From positions 1 through 7,572 of the forward strand of contig CAMVBT010000119.1 of the NCBI GenBank assembly GCA_947165805.1: a DNA stretch of 7,572 nt. The letters are read 5' to 3'. The translations under genes were made by a program, and so were the position numbers. This document shows, in pieces, positions 1-5,555 of this stretch. Numbering within the stretch: the stretch's first letter is position 1; the number at the start of each line of letters is the position of its first letter. Source of the DNA: an uncultured Clostridia bacterium. GTDB lineage: Bacteria > Bacillota > Clostridia > Oscillospirales > Ruminococcaceae. The notes beneath the pieces were generated by a model. That model was not told where the DNA came from and made no database searches. It saw only the letters and a program-made list of their open reading frames with translations.

Positions 1-2
1 AG

Positions 3-419
3 AACGCGCAGACGCTCGCCGACGCGGGCGCCGACAACATAACGATACACGCGGAAAGCCGGTGCGACACATCGGCGGTCCTCCGTGAGATACACAGCCT
101 CGGGCTGAGCGCGGGCATAGCCTTGAAGCCCCGCACACCCGCTTCGGCCGCAGTGCCGTTCCTGAACGACGCCGACATGATACTTGTGATGACCGTGGAA
201 CCGGGTTACGGCGGACAGGGCTTCATGCACGATATGCTGCCGAAGATCAGGGAACTGCGCGCTCTCGCACCGGACAAGGATATCGAGGTCGACGGGGGGA
301 TAAATCCCGAGACCGCGAAGCTCGTCAAGGAAGCGGGCGCAAACGTGCTCGTCGCGGGAACTTACCTGTTCCGCGCCGAAGATATGCGCGCCGCGGCGGA
401 AAGCCTGAAAAACGCCTAA
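3..419 (+). CDS. rpe: Ribulose-phosphate 3-epimerase, C-terminal part (5' truncated by window edge)
   Basis: This enzyme interconverts D-ribulose 5-phosphate and D-xylulose 5-phosphate in the non-oxidative pentose phosphate pathway, in the cytoplasm. The frame is open from the window edge, and 138 residues are visible of a family length of about 215-220, so roughly the first third is missing. Family signatures in order are TIHAE (visible residues 14-18, with a metal-binding His), a GIALKPRTP block, MTVEPGYGGQGF (phosphate and active-site loop), EVDGGI (catalytic, metal-binding Asp) and a GANVLVAGTYLF phosphate-binding segment. An internal ATG near 123 would lose the TIHAE block, so it is not the start. 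The TAA stop at 417-419 overlaps the stop of the convergent mecA-like gene. In Firmicutes rpe often follows rsgA, which may lie upstream, but this cannot be seen here. The family assignment is very secure. Confidence 0.96.
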   Translation, partial: NAQTLADAGADNITIHAESRCDTSAVLREIHSLGLSAGIALKPRTPASAAVPFLNDADMILVMTVEPGYGGQGFMHDMLPKIRELRALAPDKDIEVDGGINPETAKLVKEAGANVLVAGTYLFRAEDMRAAAESLKNA

Positions 420-976
420 GCGAGCGCTCCGAGCACCGCGGCGGCATTTTCGCCGCACACAAGCGTGCCGTGCTCGCAGACGCTGGCAATATCGACGCTG
501 TCATCGGACAGCTCGCCGTACTCCGCGGCTATCCTTGACAGGCGCCCGGCTTCCGGCTGCTTTGCCGTGACCACGAGGCACCAGCCTCCGGAGACCCGGT
601 ACAGCGAAGAGCATGACGATATTCCTGCGGCCGCAGTGCCGAAATGCGCGATATCGGAGAGCGTACCGGGACCGCACATCAGTGTCACGGCAGTATCCGT
701 ACCCGCGGTGTCGGACAGGCTCCCGCCCCCGAGTGTCGATACATACATAACACAGCCCCCGTCGTCGGACGGGAACGCCTCAAGAAACAGCCTGTCGGCG
801 CTCTTGCCCCGGAACAGCTCGTTCTCGGACTGAAAGCGTTTCAGAAAACGGGTGAGCGAGCGCCTCGATTCGGCGCTCCGGTCGAGAAGGCTCTCACGGG
901 CGATCGCATAGTCGCTCATGTCCCGGCTCGTCAGAGTGATCTTGACGGTATTTTCGCTGAGTGTGTCATAAAACAA
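416..976 (-). CDS. mecA: MecA-family adaptor protein (ClpC adaptor), divergent and short
   Basis: MecA adaptors recruit substrates to the ClpC AAA+ unfoldase and help assemble the ClpCP protease in the cytoplasm. I chose the TTG at 976-974, giving 186 aa; the family is usually about 210-240 aa. A strong purine-rich site (AAAGGGGGG, about 984-993) ends 7 nt upstream. The longer frame opening at 1048 would translate an AATTGAC repeat array as STIVNYQLSIVNY, so I reject it. The N-terminal domain (1-80) has the family pattern ENTVKITLTSRDM, then a SLLDRS segment, an amphipathic helix and a short strand pair. The C-terminal domain (100-186) has LSDIAHFG, SSLYRVSGGWCLVV, AAEYGEL and CEHGTLV, typical of MecA C-domains. 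The central linker is short. The gene is divergent from the Rnf-like cluster and convergent with rpe. The family call is fairly firm; actual ClpC binding is inferred. Confidence 0.8.
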   Translation of the reverse strand: MFYDTLSENTVKITLTSRDMSDYAIARESLLDRSAESRRSLTRFLKRFQSENELFRGKSADRLFLEAFPSDDGGCVMYVSTLGGGSLSDTAGTDTAVTLMCGPGTLSDIAHFGTAAAGISSCSSLYRVSGGWCLVVTAKQPEAGRLSRIAAEYGELSDDSVDIASVCEHGTLVCGENAAAVLGALA

Positions 977-983
977 GAAATTA

Positions 984-993
984 CCCCCCTTTT
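984..993 (-). promoter_or_regulatory. Shine-Dalgarno site deciding a TTG start for the mecA-like gene
   Basis: Read on the minus strand this is AAAAGGGGGG, ending 7 nt before the TTG at 976-974. No ATG in the MecA frame has comparable spacing. It is the main evidence for the shorter start. Confidence 0.6.
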
Positions 994-996
994 TAT

Positions 997-1029
997 AATT
1001 GACAATTGACAATTGATAATTGACAATTG
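997..1029. repeat. Heptamer AATTGAC tandem repeat
   Basis: Four consecutive seven-base units (AATTGAC, AATTGAC, AATTGAT, AATTGAC) are followed by a partial AATTG. The array lies just upstream of the mecA-like ribosome binding site and runs directly into the GC hairpin at 1034-1046. Because AATT is self-complementary, the array reads as AATTGTC on the other strand. The units are too short and unspaced for CRISPR. The look is that of a dispersed intergenic repeat, but other copies cannot be checked from this window. Confidence 0.75.
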
Positions 1030-1033
1030 TGGA

Positions 1034-1046
1034 GCGGCTTCGCCGC
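1034..1046. other. GC-rich triloop hairpin next to the heptamer repeats
   Basis: A perfect 5-bp inverted repeat, GCGGC TTC GCCGC, starts 5 nt after the AATTGAC array. No T-run follows on either strand, so it is not a classical terminator. In the mecA-like transcript it would form in the leader if transcription starts upstream of it. Confidence 0.55.
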
Positions 1047-1116
1047 ATATTTTAATAAGCATACAATAATAAATGTTTGATGATCTGTTGATTTTTTCTT
1101 TGTCACAGCTCATGCC

Positions 1117-1145
1117 GTCCGCGCGGCGGACCCGATAATTGTCGG
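1117..1145. promoter_or_regulatory. Hairpin plus near-palindromic operator-like site upstream of the Rnf-like cluster
   Basis: A perfect 6-bp inverted repeat (GTCCGC GCG GCGGAC, 1117-1131) is followed directly by CCGATAATTGTCGG (1132-1145), a 14-bp palindrome with one mismatched pair. It sits about 48 nt before the ATG of the RnfD-like gene, between divergent genes, where an operator would be expected. No sigma-A promoter with good -35 and -10 boxes and a 17-bp spacer was found nearby; CATAAT at 1168-1173 is the best -10-like sequence. The operator role is inference. Confidence 0.35.
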
Positions 1146-1192
1146 TTTTATACTGCCAGTTACCGATCATAATTAATAAATAAAAGGTGAAT

Positions 1193-2593
1193 ATGTCCGA
1201 TAATACATTTGAACTGCTGGATAAATTCGACAGCGACGTAAAGACCTACAATGTGCAGCCGCCGGCTCCCCGGCGCAAGCAGAAGTCCATATACGGCGAT
1301 CAGCTCGTGTGCCTCGCGGCACTCATGGGGCTGAGCGTATGGCAGAGCGGCACCCGCGCCGCCATACTCTGCGCAGGCTCGGTCATTATCTGTATGCTGG
1401 CGGATATGATATTCTGCAGGATGTCAAAAAAAGTCTACAACCCGAAAGACCTCTCGACCATAGCCGCGGGAATGTGCATCGCTCTGATGATGCCCTCGTC
1501 CGTACACTACGGCATTGTAGCGGGCGGAGCGCTGCTCGCGATAGCGGTCAAGCACGTCTTCGGAGGCAAGGATAACTACATTTTCAACCCGACCTGCGTT
1601 GCCATAGCGTTCCTGATAATCTGTTATCCCGGCGATATGCTGCTGTACCCCGCCGTGGGCAGCAGACCGGAGCTGTGGGGCGAAGCGGGCGTGCCGCTGG
1701 TCTCGGGTATCGAGAGCTATCTGCTCAAGCTGGGTACCGCGCCGACAGTCTCCTTCGAGAATATCATGCTCGGGAACTTCGCGGGGCCTATGGGTACGAC
1801 CCATGTGCTCGTTATAATGGTATGCGGCGTTTGCCTGCTGTGCAGGCGGTCGATGTCGCTGCTCGTCACCGTGTTCGGTCTCGGCTCCTACTGCGCGCTG
1901 ACAGCGCTTTTCCCGGCATTCTCCAATATCGGAGAGACCCTGATGCTGGAGCTTTCCGGAGGATACCTGCTGTTCGGGTTCGTGTTCCTCGCAAGTGACC
2001 CACAGACCCTCCCCAAGTCCTACGCCGGCAAGATCGTCTACGGAATAGTCATAGGCATCATAGGCTGCCTTTTCAGGCACTTCGGCAAGGTCGAGGGCTC
2101 GTTCATCTTCGTACTGCTGCTGGCGAACGCCTTCTCGCTGAGGCTCGATGACCTGTGTGCCTACATCGCGCGGAAGTTCAGACAGCTCTTCGGATATCTG
2201 CGCAGCAATATGGGCAGATACGAGCGGCTCCGCAGCGACGCCGAGAGCGGCCACACCCCGAAACTCACCGATACTATGGAAATTATTGTTCCCGCAACGA
2301 ACTATAATATGCCGCCCATAGACAATAAGGTCACAAAGATCAACCGCAAAAGAAACAATATTATATCGAGATTTGCGGATAACCGCAGAATAAAGAAGAA
2401 AAAGGACGAAAACGTCCGCAGAAAGCAGATAAGAGAAGAAGAAAACAACTACATGAACGCCATGCGCAGCATGATAGAGCACAACAAGCGTGAGACCCCG
2501 AAAAAGACCGAGGATCCCAAGCAGGAAGTGCAGCACATCATAAAGCAGCCCAGAAAGCGTTCGCAGCAGAAGAACAACAAGCAGGGATCGTAA
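1193..2593 (+). CDS. RnfD-like membrane protein without the FMN-attachment threonine
   Basis: Canonical RnfD/NqrB-family subunits are integral membrane proteins that carry covalent FMN and help couple electron flow to ion transport. I chose ATG 1193 (466 aa) over the in-frame GTG at 1187, because GTG lies inside the AAAAGGTGA ribosome binding site. Residues 33-318 form about nine or ten membrane segments and match RnfD: FGGKDNYIFNPT (123-134), LGNFAGPMG (193-201), SGGYLLFGFVFLASDPQT (255-272) and EGSFIFVLLLANAF (301-314). Where RnfD has S/T-x-A-T, holding the FMN-bearing Thr, this protein reads SGIE (171-174), so covalent flavin is not expected. Residues about 319-466 are a long, very basic K/R/N-rich tail absent from ordinary RnfD (usually about 310-350 aa). 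Its coding DNA (about 2280-2590) looks AT-richer than the rest. It is the first gene of the cluster, 4 nt before the next. Family clear; function unknown. Confidence 0.85.
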   Translation: MSDNTFELLDKFDSDVKTYNVQPPAPRRKQKSIYGDQLVCLAALMGLSVWQSGTRAAILCAGSVIICMLADMIFCRMSKKVYNPKDLSTIAAGMCIALMMPSSVHYGIVAGGALLAIAVKHVFGGKDNYIFNPTCVAIAFLIICYPGDMLLYPAVGSRPELWGEAGVPLVSGIESYLLKLGTAPTVSFENIMLGNFAGPMGTTHVLVIMVCGVCLLCRRSMSLLVTVFGLGSYCALTALFPAFSNIGETLMLELSGGYLLFGFVFLASDPQTLPKSYAGKIVYGIVIGIIGCLFRHFGKVEGSFIFVLLLANAFSLRLDDLCAYIARKFRQLFGYLRSNMGRYERLRSDAESGHTPKLTDTMEIIVPATNYNMPPIDNKVTKINRKRNNIISRFADNRRIKKKKDENVRRKQIREEENNYMNAMRSMIEHNKRETPKKTEDPKQEVQHIIKQPRKRSQQKNNKQGS

Positions 2594-2597
2594 AAAC

Positions 2598-3521
2598 ATG
2601 GAAAACCGCATCAACCTCGGCGACGGCCTTTTCAAACAGAATATGGTGTTCATGAGCGGCCTGCTCACGGCACCGGTCATAGCCTGCACCACAACGCTCC
2701 AGAAGAGCCTTGCGGTATGCTTTGTGTTCTCTCTCGTGTCGCTGCTGACCATTCTTGTGTGCAGGAGCATACCGCGCACTATCGTATATACCGTGAGAGT
2801 CACGCTGTACACCGTGGCTGCCGCGGTGTTCTATATTCCCGTGATACTGCTGACGGAGGCTGTCTTCGATCAGAGCATCATATCTGCGGCGGGAATTTAC
2901 CTGCCCATTCTGATAACGAACTCACTGATACTATCAAAGACGGAAACGCGCTTCTACCTCGAGCCGGCGGGCCTTATGACCGCGGACGTGATAATATTCA
3001 TCATAGGCTTCGATATCTCCTGCACAGCCACCGGCGTGCTCCGTGAGCTCATGGCTTCGGGAACGATAGGCGGAGCCGAGATATCTGTGCCGTTCACGAT
3101 ACCCGCTATGGAAACGACCTTCGGAGGCTTTCTGTTCGTAGGCATCGGCGCGGGGCTTTTCAGAGCGGTGTACAACTACCGCAAGGCTCACGCCGGCGAA
3201 GCGGAAAAAGACTCGCTCGCGGAATATGCCGAAGATATGGGTGAATTCCTCGTCGGCAGGCACAATAAGCCCGAAAAGGAAAAGATACGCATTTACAAGG
3301 CAACAGCCAAAAAAGCCAGAAACGTCAACGAGCTGCTGGATATGGAATTCCTCAGCAACCGCGATGTGCTCGAGGCGTTTGAGGCTATCATAGCCGAGGG
3401 TCAGGAAATGACCGGCAAGCCCGGAGAACCGGAAAACGCCGGCAGCGGCGAAGAGCCGGAGACTCCGGCAGCCGCAGACGACAGCCCGGAGGAGATCGAC
3501 GACGATGGAAACATTTCTTAA
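2598..3521 (+). CDS. RnfE-like (Rnf/Nqr) membrane protein with both cluster cysteines replaced
   Basis: RnfE/NqrD subunits pair with RnfA/NqrE to hold a [2Fe-2S] cluster inside the membrane. This 307-aa protein keeps the family framework in residues 1-195 (about six membrane segments): NLGDGLFKQN at the N-terminus, a GLLTAPVIACTTTLQ block (21-35), GIYLPILITNSLILSKTE (99-116) and VLRELMASGTIGG (147-159). In canonical RnfE the second and third blocks read LCP and VNC. Here those positions are Ala25 and Ser109, so both ligand cysteines are gone; a nearby Cys30 is not at the ligand position. Residues about 196-307 are an extra tail with a helical KARNVNELLDMEFL segment and a very acidic, Pro/Glu/Asp-rich end. 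The start follows the previous stop by 4 nt, suggesting translational coupling. The end overlaps the next gene by 17 nt. Family assignment good; redox role unlikely; true role unknown. Confidence 0.82.
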   Translation: MENRINLGDGLFKQNMVFMSGLLTAPVIACTTTLQKSLAVCFVFSLVSLLTILVCRSIPRTIVYTVRVTLYTVAAAVFYIPVILLTEAVFDQSIISAAGIYLPILITNSLILSKTETRFYLEPAGLMTADVIIFIIGFDISCTATGVLRELMASGTIGGAEISVPFTIPAMETTFGGFLFVGIGAGLFRAVYNYRKAHAGEAEKDSLAEYAEDMGEFLVGRHNKPEKEKIRIYKATAKKARNVNELLDMEFLSNRDVLEAFEAIIAEGQEMTGKPGEPENAGSGEEPETPAAADDSPEEIDDDGNIS

Positions 3522-4101
3522 TATGATATCGGCGGCTCTCATCGCCATTTTCGCGCAGAACTCGATATTCGAACGCGCTCTCGGCGTGAACGTGCTGCTG
3601 TATGCCTCCCGCAAAAAGGAGCATATGTTCGGCTTCGCGGCGGCCATCACCTACACAACGACTGTCGCGTCCGCGATAATATGGATATTTGACTCGCTTC
3701 TGGCACAGAATGAATCATACAGGATAATAATGCCGCTGCTGTACATTCTTGTGACGGCTGTAGTATATATAGGGACTCTGGTGCTGATATGGGCTCTGTT
3801 CCCGAAGGTGTTCAGATCGCTGAAAAAGTACGTTCACCTTTCGGTGTTCAACTGCTCGGTAATAGGCGCGCTGTTCCTGAATTCGCAGCAGGGCGGGGAT
3901 ATACTCGCCTACATAGGCTACGGGCTCGGAACGGGCATAGGCTTCCTTATGGCCGCCTATCTGCTCTACACCGCAGCAGGCAGGCTCAACTCGCCGCTGG
4001 TCCCGGCAGCCTTCAGAGGCTACCCCGGTATGCTGGTCTATGTCGGCATACTCTCATTGGCATTCTACGCATTTACGGGCTACACGACCTCGGCACTGTG
4101 A
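3505..4101 (+). CDS. RnfA-like (Rnf/Nqr) membrane protein with one cluster cysteine replaced
   Basis: RnfA/NqrE is the partner of RnfE/NqrD in Rnf and Na+-NQR complexes. This 198-aa protein has the usual family length (about 190) and about six membrane segments. Matching blocks are AIFAQNSIFERALGV (14-28, compare AVFVENFVLSRFLGI in RnfA), SRKKEHMFGFAAAITY (35-50), VFNCSVIGALFLN (114-126, compare TTNCAVLG), GYGLGTGIGFLMA, and the C-terminal LVPAAFRGYP with LSLAFYAFTGY. The first ligand cysteine of the LGICPF motif is Asn29 here (LGVNVL), whereas the second, Cys117, is kept. With the losses in the RnfE-like partner, only one of the four cluster ligands remains. The start codon lies inside the end of the RnfE-like gene, with GGAGGAG about 12 nt upstream, so translation is probably coupled. 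The order D-E-A with nothing between is unlike rnfCDGEAB. Family assignment good; function unknown. Confidence 0.82.
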   Translation: METFLNMISAALIAIFAQNSIFERALGVNVLLYASRKKEHMFGFAAAITYTTTVASAIIWIFDSLLAQNESYRIIMPLLYILVTAVVYIGTLVLIWALFPKVFRSLKKYVHLSVFNCSVIGALFLNSQQGGDILAYIGYGLGTGIGFLMAAYLLYTAAGRLNSPLVPAAFRGYPGMLVYVGILSLAFYAFTGYTTSAL

Positions 4102-4116
4102 CCGGGAGCCGTTCAC

Positions 4117-4124
4117 AAAGGAGA
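4117..4124 (+). promoter_or_regulatory. Strong ribosome binding site for a TTG start
   Basis: AAAGGAGA lies 9 nt upstream of TTG 4134. The downstream frame begins with the Lys/Arg-rich leader expected before a membrane anchor, so TTG is the likely start of the DUF4015-like gene. Confidence 0.65.
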
Positions 4125-4133
4125 TAATCAGCT

Positions 4134-5345
4134 TTGAACAAGCGCAAACATTACGGTCGGAAGATCAAGAAAACAAAAAATCTGTACCGCCGCAGGAAAA
4201 CAGCGAAACAGAAGGTGTTCGGAACTGTCGTTCTCGCGATAGCGATAGGCGCTCTCGCGTTCCTCGGGTTCTGCATAGGAAAGCCCCTGCTCGACTATAT
4301 CGGCAGCATCGGCACCAAGGAGATGCCCGACTGGACTCCCGCCGATTCCTATGTCCGGGCGCAGGAGAGCCAGCCTGCCGAAAGCACCGCCGCCGATACG
4401 ACCACGGTACCGGAAAACACGGAGGTGTTCGGCACTGCCGACGGCGTTACCGACATAGCCGAGGTAAACGAGCCCACTGTGATCGCCGCCGCGGAGATAC
4501 CGACGAGCGCTCTCGCGAATCGCTCCTCGCTGTCCGCCGTGCTCGCAAAGACGAAGGCCGCCGGCTACAACGCCGGTGTCGTACAGCTGAAGGACAGAAA
4601 GGGCATACTGCACTATAAGAGCGGTATCAAAGACACCGAGGATATCATAAAGGGCGGAATGACCGCCGACGAGATAATCGCGGTGTTCGAGGAAAACAAA
4701 ATGATACCGGTCGCGCAGATGTCACTGCTCGCCGATCAGTCGGGCTGTATGACCTTTACGGATATGAGCTATAAGATCAAGAACGAGGGCGACGTGTCGT
4801 GGCTCGACTATACCGGCGGTTCGCCGCAGCGCTGGGCAAATCCCGAGAGCTCCGCGACCCGCGAGTACAACGCGCAGATCACCGCCGAGCTCGCAATGGC
4901 GGGCTTTGGCGATATCATTGTTACCGACCTTGTATTCCCCGATTTTCAGGACTATGACAGGGAATATATACACGAAAAGTACTTCCGCTCCGACAGATAC
5001 AATATGCTTTACAATGTCGTGAAGACGGGCTATGTCATAGAGATGAACGCTTCCGATGTGCTGGAAACGCCCTTCGGCCGAACAGCCGAGGCTCTCTGCG
5101 ATACATCAAAACTCGCGGGGAACAGCATTGCCCTCGTGATAGACAGAAAAGCGCTGACTGCGGACGCCGGATATCCCGCGGAAGCCCGTAGCTTCACGGA
5201 AACGGTGCTCTCTCTCGCCGAAAAAAAGACCGGAGGTCTGCCGATCGTCCCGGTGATCGACGGAACGGGCTTCGACGATGCCGAAAAGACCCGGATAATA
5301 GCACTTCTCGGCGAGCTCGGATATGAAAGATATATTATCCGATAA
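4134..5345 (+). CDS. Membrane-anchored DUF4015-like (putative glycoside hydrolase-type TIM barrel) protein
   Basis: DUF4015 proteins are predicted TIM-barrel glycoside hydrolase-like proteins, generally without a proven substrate. This 403-aa protein starts at TTG with a good ribosome binding site. Residues 1-28 are highly basic (cytoplasmic), about 29-49 form one membrane segment with no clear cleavage site, and about 60-120 form a Ser/Thr/Pro/Glu-rich linker. The domain (about 125-403) shows the family order: AAGYNAGVVQLKDRKGILHY (142-161), an ENKMIPVAQMSLLAD strand, SWLDYTGGSPQRWANPES (222-239), REYNAQITAELAMAGFGDII (243-262) and VTDLVFPDF (263-271), aligning with the family FDYVRFP motif. 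The Asp is kept, but the Arg is not. It lies 32 nt after the RnfA-like gene on the same strand, with no terminator or promoter seen between, so co-transcription is likely. This places a cell-surface domain with the Rnf-like complex. Catalytic activity is not demonstrated. Confidence 0.7.
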   Translation: MNKRKHYGRKIKKTKNLYRRRKTAKQKVFGTVVLAIAIGALAFLGFCIGKPLLDYIGSIGTKEMPDWTPADSYVRAQESQPAESTAADTTTVPENTEVFGTADGVTDIAEVNEPTVIAAAEIPTSALANRSSLSAVLAKTKAAGYNAGVVQLKDRKGILHYKSGIKDTEDIIKGGMTADEIIAVFEENKMIPVAQMSLLADQSGCMTFTDMSYKIKNEGDVSWLDYTGGSPQRWANPESSATREYNAQITAELAMAGFGDIIVTDLVFPDFQDYDREYIHEKYFRSDRYNMLYNVVKTGYVIEMNASDVLETPFGRTAEALCDTSKLAGNSIALVIDRKALTADAGYPAEARSFTETVLSLAEKKTGGLPIVPVIDGTGFDDAEKTRIIALLGELGYERYIIR

Positions 5346-5352
5346 AAAAAGC

Positions 5353-5381
5353 TTGCAATTATGGAAAAAATATAGTATAAT
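5353..5381 (+). promoter_or_regulatory. Sigma-A promoter of yajC
   Basis: TTGCAA (5353-5358) and TATAAT (5376-5381) are separated by exactly 17 bp in an AT-rich stretch, 7 nt after the DUF4015-like stop codon. Transcription should start near 5388, giving a leader of about 168 nt before the yajC ATG. No intrinsic terminator was found for the upstream cluster, so read-through into yajC is also possible. Confidence 0.8.
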
Positions 5382-5422
5382 AGAAAAACAGTTTATAATT
5401 GCAACTGACTGACAGAACGTAA

Positions 5423-5438
5423 GCGCGGGCTCCGCGCA
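5423..5438 (+). repeat. Direct repeat copy 1, self-complementary hairpin in the yajC leader
   Basis: GCGCGGGCTCCGCGCA is identical to the sequence at 5525-5540. Its first 15 bases form a perfect 6-bp stem (GCGCGG / CCGCGC) with a GCT loop. There is no T-run after it, so it is not a terminator. Confidence 0.7.
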
Positions 5439-5524
5439 GTTTGCAGCAAAACCAAAAAACACAAAAATGACAACTGCGAGGCAGAAAACCCGCCCATTGA
5501 TGAAAAGTAAGATACGGATCGGGG

Positions 5525-5540
5525 GCGCGGGCTCCGCGCA
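5525..5540 (+). repeat. Direct repeat copy 2, hairpin abutting the yajC ribosome binding site
   Basis: This is an exact copy of 5423-5438, 102 bp downstream. Its hairpin ends one base before AGGAAAGGA (5541-5549), the yajC Shine-Dalgarno site, so folding could affect ribosome access. An upstream C-rich stretch, CCCGCCC (5489-5495), could pair with the G-run at its 5' side as an alternative fold. That alternative is inferred, not computed. Confidence 0.65.
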
Positions 5541-5555
5541 AGGAAAGGACACAAC

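Noticed and set aside
999..1025. Repeated TTGACA sequences as -35 boxes
   Set aside because: They arise from the heptamer repeat, and none has a TATAAT-like box 16-18 bp downstream.
997..1029. Possible CRISPR array
   Set aside because: The units are only 7 bp with no spacers and there are no cas genes; it is a simple tandem repeat.
977..1048. N-terminal extension of the mecA-like protein to the ATG at 1048
   Set aside because: The extra residues are translated heptamer repeats, with no ribosome binding site at 1048. The TTG at 976 has a strong site and matches the family N-terminus.
931..1170. A 79-codon minus-strand open frame across the intergenic region
   Set aside because: Much of it is repeat-encoded, it overlaps the mecA-like start out of frame, and nothing in it is recognisable.
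1424..2812. A 462-codon open frame on the minus strand opposite the RnfD-like gene
   Set aside because: It is an antisense shadow: no family motifs, implausible His/Arg-rich composition, no good ribosome binding site, and it covers a clear RnfD-like gene.
5292..5349. Possible terminator at the end of the DUF4015-like gene (GGATAATA / TATTATCC)
   Set aside because: The arms are far apart inside coding sequence and are followed by an A-run, not a T-run.
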